Assembly: GCA_015179125.1 (NCBI GenBank)
Contig: WHVA01000022.1
Span: forward strand, 310,001-374,000
Reading direction: 5' to 3'
Source: Gautieria morchelliformis
Lineage: Eukaryota; Basidiomycota; Agaricomycetes; Gomphales; Gomphaceae
DNA length: 64,000 nt
Positions 43,973 to 55,816 of the stretch are shown here, piece after piece; the first letter of the stretch is position 1; each line of letters opens with the position of its first letter. The translations under genes and the position numbers were made by a program. The notes beneath the pieces were generated by a model. It did no database searches. It was not told where the DNA came from and saw only the letters and a list, made by a program, of their open reading frames with translations.

Positions 43973-44306
43973 AAGAATTTTTGGTTTGAAAAACTGTTTA
44001 AAAGACAGCCAAGATTTTTCTAAAAATGTTAGGGTCTTTTATGTAACCAAACACTTTCACCAAATTTAGTATTTTCTCAATCCCAAGCAAGTGTGATAAC
44101 ATTGTAAAAGATAAGTGCAAAAAGCTATAAGAAACACTTGTCAAAGTTATAGTCTAAAAAAGAAAGTATGCAGGTTTCAAGGCGTGTTTTCTTACATATG
44201 TACCTTTGTCCTCTCTCCCCCCGTTGTTTCACATTCACACTCCTCCCTATTTCCATTGTATGTGTGTTTTATCTATTTGTATCCTGACTGCACACCCCTA
44301 TCCAAC
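43973..44306. repeat. Remnant of LTR family A downstream of the NLR
   Basis: From about 44190 to 44306 the sequence follows the middle of family A, with many substitutions (a CTCTCCCCCCGTTGTTTCA stretch, ATTGTATG, then CACCCCTATCCAAC). The match ends exactly where the next LTR begins at 44307. The stretch before it (43973-44190) is AT-rich and has no recognised feature. Confidence 0.55.
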
Positions 44307-44855
44307 TGTTACGATACGATCCGTTGTAAGGTTGACCGAGGTCGGGAGCGAAACCCGAGGCAAGGTCCGAGGTCACGGGGCGAGGTTTGGATGGGGAAGT
44401 CGGAGAGGGACTTGGCTTCAGCTTATGTGCTGCGCTGACCCTACGCACGAGTCCCAACTTCGGAGGCAAACAAATAAGAGGCGAGGTTTGGCTTAGAAAC
44501 TAGCTAATGATCGAAGGGATACGATAGTTGATTTTCAGACTGAGGAGTAGGAATGCATACAAGGGGGGTTATATACGAGCGAGGGTATGAGTCAGGGACA
44601 AACATATTAGTGGAGGTCAGGGTGAGGTCAGGAGGCCGAGGTCAGGGCGAGGTAATATACGAATGATGCGTGATGGAGCGGAATCAGTAACTAAGGGGAT
44701 ACGGGCATGGGATCAAGGTCGGATATGAACTCAAGCTCGGGCTCAGGCTCGGGCGCAGGATAAGGATCATATGTACTCGGGCACGAATATCACAAGGCTC
44801 AGGCTCGGAAGAAGGTTCTACCGGTAAGTAACCGGCCAAAGGCTGGGTTCTTACA
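44307..44855 (-). repeat. LTR of a different element, minus orientation (549 bp), with adjacent polypurine tract
   Basis: On the minus strand it starts TGTAAGAACCCAGCC and ends ATCGTAACA, giving TG...CA ends. Directly before the start, on the minus strand, is the purine tract AAGGAGGGGATAC. A tract at that place marks a 3' LTR, so internal sequence should lie at coordinates above 44855. That region now holds only about 100 bp of likely element sequence before the + strand gene at 45029. It interrupts the family A remnant on its left. Confidence 0.7.
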
Positions 44856-45028
44856 GTATCCCCTCCTTATGGCTGAGACCCTCGAGGCCGTAATATGAAC
44901 AAGGTTCGCCTATCCTCGAATCTAGATCCCGGCCTGATGTTAAGTAGCTGGAAAGGCGAAGCTTAAATCGTAGCCGAGGTTAGATAAAAGGGTGGGTAGG
45001 AGGCAGCGAACCCAAGTGCCAACAAATA

Positions 45029-46158
45029 TGGTGCACCTGCAACCCCTCTTCAACTCAGCCGTCGACGAGAACAGCGCGTTCGACCAGACATTGCTGTCTG
45101 AGGAGAACGGAGCCTCGGGCGAGGTTATGCCCGAGGATCGACCCGAAGTTGGCACATTGCCAATTGATGAGATGGGGGCCATCGACATGCGGCAGCCATG
45201 GCAGGAAGGGCCGAATGGCAAAAAGGTGAGTCGTTGAGTAGTATCGTCTTTTGCTGTTCGCTGACTTGAGTAGTACAAGCGAATGCTCTTCGCTTACCAC
45301 CCGACAGACTTGACCCTATACGGGTACAAGCTTGCTGACGGGGGTCCTCGAGCGTGGCAGCTCGGGGTGAAGCCCAAGGCGAGGGGCGTGCGCTGCGAAG
45401 GGCGCGATTACACGTGCCTTCGCCAGGTGAGCCTCGACTTCGGTGTCGCTGACCAGGGGGCCTGCGTATGGTGCAGGACGCGGTCTTTAGGCTGTAGTAT
45501 AGCCTTAGGTCATCGTAGCAAGGCGACCCCTGGGAAAAGTCAGGCGAGTGCAGCGGGAAAGAAGCGGGCGAGGAGCGAGGATAGCGAGGACGGGCCGAGG
45601 CCGAGGAAGGAGGCCAAGGCTCGGGACGAGGTTGAGGAGGACGTCGACTCAAGCGACTGGGTCGAGCGGAACTTGGAGACGAGGGTGGAGAGGATGGAAG
45701 CGAGGTTGAGCGAGGAGAAGGGAAAGAAGACTGGGGAAGTGGGGCAGAGTGAGGGGAAGGAAGCCGAGGTAGAGGAAGCCGAGGTGGAAGAAACCGAGGG
45801 GGAAGGTCAGAGGGCGAAGAAGGATAAGAAGACGAAGAGGTTGGAGCGAAGTGCGGAGATGAGGGAGTTGATAGTGGCGGTGAGGGATGTGGGACAGAAG
45901 GTGGGCGAGGTTGGGGAGAGGGTGTGCGAGTTGTTGGGGGAGTTTAGAGCGGCGAATGACAGGATGAACAGGGTGAACATAGAGTTCATGAGGATAAGGA
46001 GGCGGAGGAACTACTTGAGACGTCTGCAGGACGCGAGAGATTTGGCGGAGTATGGGGGATATGGGGGTCTAGTGGAGCGAAGTAGTAGTAGTAATGGGGA
46101 GGAGTCGGGCGAAGATAGCGAGGAGAGCGAGGAAGAGGATGCGAGGATGGTGGAGTAA
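45029..46158 (+). CDS. Hypothetical protein with Cys cluster and coiled coil
   Basis: Exon 1 starts at the ATG at 45029 and ends near 45225. A GT-AG intron of about 48 nt joins it to YKRMLFAYHPTDLTLYGYK. A small Cys cluster follows (RCEGRDYTC, then CVWCRTRSLGC). The rest is very rich in Glu, Lys and Arg with heptad-like helices (LETRVERMEARLSEE, VGQKVGEVGERVCELLGEF) and an acidic Ser/Glu end. Codon use is strongly purine-rich (GAG, GCG, AGG), unlike neighbours. Such Cys-cluster plus coiled-coil ORFs in basidiomycetes often ride with retroelements, but I cannot assign a family. Confidence 0.55.
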
Positions 46159-46358
46159 TCTACTAATGGAAATAATGGAATCTTTTCTGGTGTTTTATTG
46201 ATTTTGTGATTCGATTGCGAGGAATTTTTGTTATCTAACTACTGGGGGTCATGGGGGGTTAACAGGGAATGCTCATAGAGCAGTCAAAGGTCCTGGCTTG
46301 GCCGGGTAAGACTCGTGGAAGTCAGTGACCAGCTCCGAGGCATGATTGCCTTCCTCAT

Positions 46359-47350
46359 TCACTCCTCCCAGTCTCTCTCAACTGCTTTACTGTCGATCCT
46401 CAAATCCCGCAAAGCCTTTTCGACAGTACCCCACTTCCTTAAATATTTTGATGCCGTCTTGAGACCCACGCCCTGGACGCCTTCATTATAATCATACCCA
46501 CTCATCATGGCACACTCTCGAAGCTCCTTCACACCCCAGCCATGTAGGGGCAGGTCCGCGGATGAATTCAAGGCAAGCATGTTGGCAGCAATGGCAGTAC
46601 ACATGGCAGTTGAAGGGTCGAGTTTCAGGAGAAGCAGCTGGGTACCGAATATGAGAAGATCTGAATATTAAGTAAGAATACCGTCGGCAAGACACGATGA
46701 CTCCAAATGGAATGGTTGAGTATCGGCTTCGTAAGGCGCCACCACGTATGGGGCGTGTTCGGCACGGAGGGCCTATTAAGGCGGAACACAATGAGTGAAT
46801 GGACGAGTAGGTAATTACAACAGTAACGCACCTTGATGAGTTGGAAGGCCGGTGTGATATCCACGCATTTCACGTAGTGCTCCCGAGCAAGGCTATGTTT
46901 GCCCTGGCGAGCCAAATCTTTGGCCAGCCTAAGGTTCTCGTCACGTTTACTAGGCAAATTTGACCAAATTAAGCCTGTGAAGTTCAAGGCGAACGTGTCC
47001 CATACCGTTTACGATCCACCTGTCCCTTTCTTCACTGGTAGGGGGCCTCCATAAAGACTACATATGGCGTGATCTTGTGATACTGCAGCAATTGCACACG
47101 ATGCATAACATAGTCAACGTACCTGTAAAAGGCGTAAGCATCACTTGAAATTCTCCAATTAGAACTGATCGATGCCAATTTGCGCTCACTTTGTCGTTGG
47201 CACGCCAGTGACGAGCTCGGCTGCACAGGCGTACGTACCAAGATGCAGCCAGACATAGGCATCCACAGCTATGGTCTTTCCGGCGAGTTCAGAAAGGTGA
47301 GTGGGCCTCTGCACAGACTTGAGCAGTGGTAGAAGTGCGGATATGCCCAT
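46359..47350 (-). pseudogene. Exonuclease 1-like (XPG/Rad2 family) pseudogene, C-terminus missing
   Basis: The ATG at 47350 opens MGISALLPLLKSVQ, then AGKTIAVDAYVWLHLG, the start of the XPG N domain. An intron follows, then YVDYVMHRVQLLQYHKITPYVVF. One base is lost there, destroying the FDGG motif. Later blocks RQGKHSLAREHYVKCVDITPA, APYVVAPYEADTQ and SDLLIFGTQLLLLKLD lie in other frames, with a TAA in the EDSDLL block. The helix-hairpin-helix part (MSGYDYNEGVQGVGLKTA) survives, and coding stops at WEE. EXO1 resects DNA ends in mismatch repair and recombination. This copy is dead. Confidence 0.85.
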
Positions 47351-47699
47351 CACCTTGAGAGAGGCGAAATCACGCCCATTTCAGTACCGTAGTAGTGGCT
47401 GAAATGATAAACGCGGGAATGTCAACAGTCGAGAGGGTGGTATTTGCGCACCGTGGGTGCGGGTTTGCCGTGACTAAATGTGACACCACGCGTAGTAAGT
47501 ATTTGCATAACAGCAACAGATACTCGTTGGCATCCCGGAAATTTCGGGTCACGTATGCTACTGACGTGGTGGATGAGGTAAAGATGGTTTACTTACTGAG
47601 ATAGTTAATTCTTACCTCCCAGTTGAATTTACTGATAAACAAACAAGGGTGCAACTTGTGCAAGGCTTGTGGTCACCAGTCACCGTAAGATCAGTGGCA

Positions 47700-49285
47700 T
47701 CAGTTTCTTTCAAGGTATCCACATCCCCGTTCCATCTCAAGAATAGTGTACCCTACGACATCCTGCCAACCGCTGTCATCTTTCTTGATGGGCTCATCTT
47801 TCGCGACCTTGATGACCGCCTTCTTTTCTTTGCGTACTCAATCCTACGTGATTGACCATCAATAACCGTCAAAGAGGAATTAAGGTATCTCGTACGTAGG
47901 TGCAACATGAAGGGATATGCTGGCTTGGGTGAGAGTGAGTTGTCTTGAAATAACAACTGAAAACTGGGTCGCCCTCCTCGGATGCATTGATGTTCAATGC
48001 CATCGTCATCTCGCATGTTGGACATGCTGATGGATTTGATGGTAACTAGAGGTATCTCGCGCCCGAGCACTATTTGGACAACCACGAGGTGAACTGCTTT
48101 CTCCGTCTAAACGCCACATTAATTACATCGTCAAAATGTGTCAAAGCTAGAGAGGAGACTACTGTACTGGCTACGATATACCGTGGGCTAGGCTTACTTG
48201 ACCGGCCAAGCTTGGACACCAATAACTGTGCACGAGCACTGAACGTCACATTCTCCGCTAAGAATATCATCTGTCAGCTATTTTCCACTCGCATAGCGGA
48301 ATGACCCACATCCAATGCCACATGCCTCCTTAATAGTCTGCCCGAGTGCACTGTTCCTTCCACTTACATCCAAGTAATCCCCCGCGAAACGCCTGTAGCT
48401 TAACAGGCTAGACTGACGCCGCTCTTTACGGCTCGCATCTGGTGTCCGTAGTCTCGCACTTGGGCATACACGATGGCCTCCTTATTATTCTTCCAAAACC
48501 GCTAGATGCACGTTGCACACTCATTCTTGTAGCGAAGATAATTGGGCACCAGCTGCATATGTCAGTGCATATCAACCAGCACTGGCAGGTCCTTCGTTGA
48601 TACAACCCATGTCAACTCGCCACAGTGTTAGCAGCCTGTCCGAATCCTCCCTCGGCTCAGTACATTCAAACAAATCTTTGAATATGGCACCAGCTGCATA
48701 TGTCAGTGCATATCAACCAGCACTGGCAGGTCCTTCGTTGATACAACCCATGTCAATAGTCCGGATATATGATGGTTGAGCCTAGAAAACGCAATTATCC
48801 CTTGAAGAAGAAGCCGTTCATTCTCCTCTTCTGATACAGGCCACTTAGACCATCCAGGGTTCATTTGGAATAATGCAATGTCAGTGTCCTTATCTCTACC
48901 CTATAGTAAATATATATCAGTTCGTGGATCGTGCATTATAGCATATTACTTACTCGGAATGCATATTTTTCTAGTCCCTTACCTAGATATCCACCTTGGC
49001 GGCTCTCCTGGTACTTGTGCCGTGGCCAGTCATTGGCAACATCACAGCGGTGGGCGGCCTCTTCTTACTGTTCGGATCTGGCCAATCGGGGAAGAAGTCC
49101 TGGAGAAACCTATCTGAACTATTGACAACGAGTTCTAAAAGATCTTTGACAAGGCGTCCTTGTTCTGGTCGGTCATCCCCGAAACGTCGTACATGACATC
49201 ACCAGCGTAGTGTCGCACAAGGAACTGCGAGCCGACCGTTGAAACATGAGCTTGTCCCTCCCTGAGCTGGCCTGCGCTGGGTACA
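47700..49285 (-). pseudogene. Class I myosin pseudogene (motor fragment and TH1 tail)
   Basis: On the minus strand, about 49240-49060 encodes [20 protein letters not shown], then QNKDALSK and, after a lost base, [10 protein letters not shown] and SKKRPPTA. This is the lower part of a fungal myosin-I motor. About 48270-47700 encodes ARAQLLVSKLGRSSKPSPRY, IPLVTIKSISMSNMRDD, IEYAKK and KAVIKVAKDEPIKKDD, the TH1 membrane-binding tail. The segment between them (48300-49000) is not recognisable and contains a 71-bp duplication. Myosin-I drives endocytic actin patches; this copy is fragmentary. Confidence 0.82.
48545..48756. repeat. 71-bp perfect direct repeat
   Basis: Positions 48545-48615 and 48686-48756 are identical (GGCACCAGCTGCATATG at the start, CCATGTCAA at the end), 141 bp apart start to start. 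The perfect match inside otherwise decayed pseudogene DNA means the duplication is recent. Confidence 0.8.
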
Positions 49286-49539
49286 AAGCACGTTGTAGAC
49301 GGAACCTGATCAAAAAGTTAATCAATAACGACGTCGAAGAAAAGAAGTGCTTTCACCTCGCTGTCCACCGCGCTGTGTCTCCACCACCTTGCTTGTTGTC
49401 ACTTTCTCAACCTAGGAAGCCTCTACCTCGAGAAGATATGCCACAATTTGAGTGAAGAGGACGTTAGGCCACTATGAGAAATTATGGAACACTTCGGAAA
49501 ATAATACCTAGAGTTTCCGTCATCCTTCTCGAAGAATTC
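49286..49539. other. Unrecognised sequence between myosin pseudogene and LTR
   Basis: No motif on either strand. It may be further decayed myosin motor sequence. Confidence 0.3.
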
Positions 49540-50337
49540 CATCATCTTCTTAATCCAACCCCATTGGGTGTTCGTATGGCCAAGGTGTGATCGCAGGATG
49601 TCTCTTCCATAGGCCGTGCGGGATCAACCCAGTAAACGAAGAGCCCATGCAGGGTAGCATGTATGCGGGTCCCAAGACATGGTTTTGTCCATAAATGCCT
49701 TCGCTCCCTTTATTCTCCGTCGTTTCATGTTCGCATTCTCCCCTCACTCTATTGTATGTTTATTCCATCTACCTAGTATCATGACCGCGCACCCCTATCC
49801 AACCCTGACTCACAACGGCCTCTTTCCTATTCGCTGATACCTTACAAGCATTCGATAGAAGTAGTTTACATTCACATGTATATTCCCCAGTTCAATTATC
49901 ATACGTCGTTCATCTTGTGCAGCTTTGACCTCGCTGTGGTCATCGTCTTAAGCCTTCTCTTGGAGATTTCCATCTTCGACTAGTAGAGGACTTAGGCATC
50001 ACTGGTGAGTTCTCATATTTCATCTTCGTTACCTTAGCCTTCGAACCATTTTCTGTGCTGTTGGCGAAGGGCTCTGAAGGAGCACCTTCGCCAGCGAAGG
50101 GATTGTCGAGACTTAGACAGCCCTTCCATGAGACCTTGCACGTTACATCATCAAGAGTGACGGGCCATTTCGCTACGACTGTAGATAGGGCGAGCCCCGT
50201 TTAGGCAAGCCCTCTTACCTTGTGAACATTCATTGGTTCACCTATTCGCCGAACGGCATACTTATTCGCACAAGTTATTCGGGCATTCGCTGTGTTCACT
50301 AATACATGATATTAACACCTGAAAACCAATCTTGACA
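49540..50337 (+). repeat. LTR family A, copy 3, 5'-truncated (about 800 bp)
   Basis: It matches family A from a CTTCTTAATCCAACCCC block to the end CCAATCTTGACA at 50337. The first 470 bases of the family are missing. The right end abuts coding sequence of the zinc-ribbon gene, read on the opposite strand. With the left end lost no TSD can be checked. Confidence 0.85.
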
Positions 50338-51269
50338 CTCAATTGGCTATGCATATCTGCTAAGCTACCGGTTGGTTTGAGTGGACTTAAAGTGCTAGCA
50401 TCTTTCTGAACTGAAAAGCAGAGTTTTTCACTACAATATAACATACTTAATCAGGTGACTTCAGCAAGGATAGTAACTGTTTAACATACCGGGTAATAAA
50501 GGCTGAGAGGTTACCATGTCCTGGCATTTCATTCCCTTGTAAGCCATTGTACGCAGACAGTAACTCCAGCGTAAATGCATTAAGTGCTTCTGAAGCTGCA
50601 GCGCTAGATATGCCTGTATACTTCGACATTGGATGCTGAATCTGAATGTGTCTTAGGTTAAAGTACGAAGGATGTAAAATATCAAACTCACGACTTTGGC
50701 TCTACCACCGCTGGCAGGATAGACCCAGAGATTTCCAAGTAGTGAAATGGTGTTGAGACCACTCAACACGTTTTGGGCTTGATTACGCTTAGCAGCTTCC
50801 GCAGCATTTTGAAGGCCTTTATTAGGCGGTTGTTTACTTGGACGATTTATGTGGTGCTGAGATGCCTGTGTTTGGTGAGTACGCACACTGTCCATCATGC
50901 TAGTGACACTGGACTCTGTCACCAAATTATCCTTTGGCTCTGTACCTAATTGAGGAGATGTTTGATAACTTAGTAAAGAGAATCAAGACAGCAAAAGAAA
51001 GCATCTTACATGTAATCAACTTGCACGAGCCGCAGAGCAGTCCCTGCAAAAGGGGATATACAACACCACAGCCCTCGCACTGTGGCATCTCCTAAGCAGG
51101 TATTGAGTCAGACTAGCCAAATAAATTTCACGCAAGCTATACTACGCACCCATATTTTCTTCTTTTCAGCTGGAAGGGTTGCGGCATTAACCTTGGTACA
51201 TCTACAACACATGGCACCTTGAATGTCTTCGCAAAGCTGGAAGACGGATCCACATGTGTTGCACTTCAT
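50338..51269 (-). pseudogene. Zinc-ribbon protein gene, cut at its 3' side by an LTR
   Basis: Exons from the ATG at 51269 read MKCNTCGSVFQLCED and AMCCRCTK, a first four-Cys cluster. After an intron come EMPQCEGCGVVYPLLQ and LLCGSC, a second. Further exons encode TESSVTSMMDSVRTHQTQ, NVLSGLNTISLLGNLWVYP and SKYTGISSAAASEALNAFTL. Paired N-terminal zinc ribbons like these are common on basidiomycete alpha-kinase-type proteins, so this may be such a gene, but no kinase domain is present. The last exon (DASTLSPLKPTGSLADMHSQ) runs straight into LTR copy 3 at 50337. Confidence 0.6.
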
Positions 51270-51523
51270 AGTGAATGTCAGTGAGCAGAATGTGAAATCA
51301 CTATAAATGAAAACTTACATGAAGATATACTTTTCAGATTGGGAGAGCAACCGTGCACGGGCCTGATCCGTTATCTCCAGGTGCTGCTTACCATTTCAGG
51401 CTGCATTCCAAATACTACAGCAACGTCGGTCCTAGTCCACCCCAAATACGCTGCAGCAGGCAAAGTGCAAGGTGCGAGGCACCTGGGCTTTAGAGCCAAG
51501 TATCGTTCACAACTGAGACCGCC

Positions 51524-52798
51524 TGTCATGATGCGTTTATTCCTCATAACTCAGGTGCTCTGTCCTGACATTTCTCACCCCATTTCCGTGTTCGTTCCGA
51601 TCGCTATTGTCATGTTCGGCAACCGATATTCGCTGATTCGCGCCCGTTACCACCGCCACACCGTTAAACGCACGACCAACGGTTTTGGACTGACTTGACA
51701 AGTCATCACTGGGTCTACTACCTCCGCTGTTCGACCCTCCTCTGATGGTGTTCTGATAGTTGGATTGTCATGACCAGTGTATTTCCTACACCTTGGTATC
51801 CCCATTTTCCCTTTCGCTACCCCTCCTCGGTATTCGCTCGGGTTCGCCCTCTACCTCGACCTCTCATCCACTAGGTCACCTCTGTTCGCCCTTCCTTGCA
51901 TTTCGCCGAACGGCTAGTCGCTGCTCGCATCATTCATCAGCAGGCACACCATCAAATACGATCGATGCCATTCACCCGGCATGATGGTTCATCATTAACC
52001 CCATCGTCTTCTTAATCCAACCCCATTGGGCGTTCGTATGGTCAAAATGTGTTCGCAGGGCATCTCTTCCATAGGTCATGCGGAATCGACCCAGTAGACC
52101 AAGAGTCCGTGCAGGGTAGCATGTATGCGGGTCCCAAGGCATGGTTTTGTCCATAAGTGCCTTCGCCACCTTTACTCTCCGTCGTTTCATGTTCCCCCTC
52201 TCCTCACATTCTATTGTATGTTTATTTCATCTGTGCTGTATCATGACTGCGTGCCCCTATCCAACCCTGACTTGTGACAGCCTCTTTCCTATTCGCTGAT
52301 ACCTTACGAGCATTCAATATAAGTAGTTTACATTCGCATGTATATTCCCCAGTTCAATTATCATACGTCGTCCATCTTGTGCAAACTTGACCTCGCTGTG
52401 ATCATCGTCTTGAGCCTCTCCTTGAAGATTTCTATCTTCGACCAGCCAAGGACTTAGGCATCACTGGTGAGTTCTCATACTTCATCTTCGTTACCTTAGC
52501 CTTCAAACTACTTTCTGTGCTGTTGGCGAAGGGCTCTGAAGGAGCACCTTTGCCAGCGAAGGGACCGTCGAAACTTAGACAGCCCTTCCGCAATATCTTG
52601 CACGTTACGTCGTCAAGTGCTGTGAGCTATTTCGATACGACTGTAGATAGGGCAAGCCCCGTTCGGGCAACCCTCTTGTTCCATGAACATTCATCGGTTC
52701 ACCTATTCGCCGAACGGCATAATTATTCGCACAAGTTATTCGGGCATTTGCTGTGTTCACTAATACACGATATTAACGCCTGAAAACCAATCTTGACA
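51524..52798 (+). repeat. Solo LTR, family A, copy 4 (1275 bp)
   Basis: Starts TGTCATGATGCG and ends CCAATCTTGACA. The flanks are CCGCC (51519-51523) and CCACC (52799-52803), a 5-bp TSD with one later substitution. It is full length and has no internal retroelement sequence. It lies upstream of the zinc-ribbon gene start. Confidence 0.88.
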
Positions 52799-52929
52799 CC
52801 ACCCAGCTATCGATCCTGACAAATGATGAAACACAGTTGCGCTGCTGAGAACGAAAAAGACGCGCGACGGGTTGGAACACTCATCATAGCATCACCATGT
52901 CACTGCATGAGGTTATTCAGAAAAAAGAT

Positions 52930-55816
52930 ATGCTAAAAGGGTGCCGATGCTGAGGCTGAGATCCTGTCACATAGGTTCTTCAACAGCCAACAGCTCTGCG
53001 GTCCAATGTCCATGAGTTGGCCAGCGCTTTGCGAAACTAGTTGATTTTACATAATGCTATGTGTCATTTTTGATTTGTGATTAGCGATTTGCAATTTGCG
53101 TTTCGTAAAATGAAAACAGACCTTGTCCTTCCTGGACACCGTAGTCATGGATACCGGAGATCGTTTGAAGATTGTCGCAGTGCATATGCGCGGGGTAGTC
53201 ACAGGGGAAACCGAGCTCTTGGAGTAAATGATTTACCCACAAGACGTGTTTGGCTCCGGGGACAAGAGCCATAGACTCGGATTCGGTTGTAGATAGAGCG
53301 ATCCGCGTTTGCTTTTTCGATAGCCATGCAATGACGCCACCGGCATAAAGACAAATATAGCTGCCAATTGATTTGGAATCGGCAAGATTTGCAAAGTCGG
53401 CGTCAGTATAGACTTCGAGTTGTGGGGAAAGCGCGGAACTGCAAAGGGTGATTCCTAGATCTCGGGTACCTTTAAGGTACCGAATGACACATTTAACAGC
53501 CGTCCAATGTGCAACAGTATAGTTGTGAGTGTGTTGACTAAGTTGTTGTACGGCGAATGCAATATCGGGTTGTGAACCAAGAGCGGCATACATAAGAGAT
53601 CCTACAGCTTGCGTGTAAGGAACATTGAGTGCCTGTTCCTGTTTGGGACACGGCACTAATGATTTGATGTCCTTCGCGACTGGGGTAGTTACCGGTGGTG
53701 CCTTGACCAAACTGAATCGATGCAAATGATGTCAATATAATGGCCTTGAGATAATTTAATGGTACCGGCGTTACGGTCAATTTCCACTCTGATTCCAAGA
53801 ATTCTTTGCATTTCGCCGAGCTCTTTCATAGGGAAGTGAGTGTTCAATAGGTTTTTGATATGCGCCATTAGTTCATCTGTACTTGTGAGGAGGCCTAAGT
53901 CATCGACATAGACAGTGACAATAGTACTATTATCATTGTCTTTTTTGAAGAAGATACAGTCGTCGGCATGACTGCACGTAAACCCATCGTTGAATAGTAC
54001 TTTGGATAGCCATTCGTACCAGGCACGGCCTGATTGCTTCAGTCCATAAATGGCACGATGCAATTTCAGGACTCGTCCCGATCCATCGTCAAACCCCTCC
54101 GGTTGGCACATGTATATTTCTTCTTCCAATCGAGAGTTAAGGTACGCGCCCTTAACATCCATCATCTTGATCCGCCACCCGTTGTGGATGCCGAGGGCAA
54201 GCAAGACGCACAGGCTTTCAATTTTAACGACCGGGGAGGTGACCTCAAAATAGTCCATTCCCGGACCCTGAGTAAATCCTTGGGCGATGATTCTTGCTTT
54301 GCCCAATTCAAAATTGCCTTTTGCGTCTGTTTTGACCGCAAAAACCCAATGGCTACCCACAATGTTCTTCCCTGGTGGCAACTCTATCAGATCCCACATA
54401 CCAACTTCCGCATGCTGTTTCATCTCTATCTCCATCGCCCATTGCCAAATCGGGTAATCATCCCGCTTCAGTGCTTCAGTGTAAGACAGTGGTTCAGTGA
54501 CCATTTCAGTCGCTGATAAAGCACGATCGCCCTCGTCCATGCGGCGGTAATCTGGCGCGGGCTTAGCGGTGATTCTAGTGCTGCGACGGGGTTCCGGCAC
54601 ATCAGTTGGTGCTGGTGAAATGGTGGGAGCCACAGGTACAGTGGTTGTGGCGCTCTTCACTGAAGGTGTCAAAATTGGTATGGGTGTTTCATCGTCATCG
54701 TCGGTTTCCGGTGGAGGGTGGAGATCCTCATTTTCGTCAAATATAACGTTCCTTGAGGTCTGAATACGATTGGAACGTGTGTTGAGGTATTTCCACGCTT
54801 TGGAATTGGCAGCAACACCAGTAAAGATATGCTGCTCCAACTTTGGTTCCAGCTTAGTACGTCTCTGATCCGGTACCTTAACCCAACACCTTTTTCCAAA
54901 TTCTTCTAACCTCCCGATATCAGGCTTCCTTCCAAAGAAGACCTGATAAGGGGTTATCTCTGCCTCAAGCGCCTTCGTCGGCGATCTATTCTTGATGTAG
55001 CACGCATATGCCACTGCCTCCGCCCACAACATCTTCAGCAATTTCTTGGCAAAAAGCATGGCGCGGGCGAGCTCGAGTAAGGTACGATTGAGTTGCTCCG
55101 CGATGCCGTTTTGTGCTGGAGAATAAGGTGCGGTGTATTCCATGATGATGCCATTCTCGGCGCAAAATGCTTTGAACGCCGAGATAGTATATTCACCGCC
55201 ACCATCACTACGTAGCCTTTTCAATTGAAGCCCTGTCTGGGTTTCAACAAAGGCTTTGTAATCCTTGAAGCGGTCTAGGACATTGTCCTTGGTGTGACTA
55301 AAATAGAGCGTTGAATAATGACTCTTGGCATCAGTGAAGGAATAAAAATAGCGTTCTCGCGCTGGACCTCCTGTACTTGCTGGTCCCCACACGTCAGATA
55401 TAGTAAGATCACCAATATATACAGCGGTGTCTTCTGCACGTTTGGGGAATGGCTCAACCTGTTGTTTACCTTCAATGCAAGGTACACACTGAGTTACCGG
55501 CGGTTTTGTGTCCACAGTCATTCCAGTGACTAAATCACGAGATTTCATTAGTTTAATGGCGCCCAAATTGATATGTCCCAACACTTGGTGCCAATTGTCC
55601 CAGGACTTCGGTCTGGCAAGGGCTGTGAAATCTGTGTCACCCATGGAACGGATGCGCATACGCATACAATAAATGTGTCCAGTTTTCTTGCCCTCGGCAA
55701 ATACTGTACCCGATGGGGATTTTATCTTCACGATGTCATTTGTGAAGAGAGCCACATGTCCTTGATCTGTAAGCCGTCCGATGCTCAAAATATTATTAGG
55801 AGCATCAGGCGCATGC
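52930..55816 (-). mobile_element. Ty1/Copia retrotransposon, degenerate and missing its 5' part
   Basis: The minus strand carries the Gag-pre-integrase, integrase, reverse transcriptase and RNase H regions in Copia order. Similarity begins at HAPDAPNNILSIGRL and stops abruptly at 55816, where a Gypsy element begins. The 3' side fades near 52930 after ITKAL-type text. Gag, protease and both LTRs are missing or unrecognised. Confidence 0.9.
53081..55788 (-). pseudogene. Copia Pol: integrase, reverse transcriptase, RNase H (frameshifted)
   Basis: A 699-residue frame (55788-53689) holds the integrase core. The metal-binding residues are seen in SFTDAKSHYS, LRSDGGGEY and NGIAEQLNRTL. The RT has KARIIAQGFTQGPGMDY, MDVKGAYLN and the catalytic YVDDLGL. 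A frameshift near 53700 passes into the frame ending at 53081, with YTQAVGSLMYAALGSQPDIA, the RNase H D in TDADFANLADSKS and IALSTTESE. Copia RNase H should show DNQSA; here DNLQTI is altered. The copy is inactive by truncation and frameshift. Confidence 0.9.
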
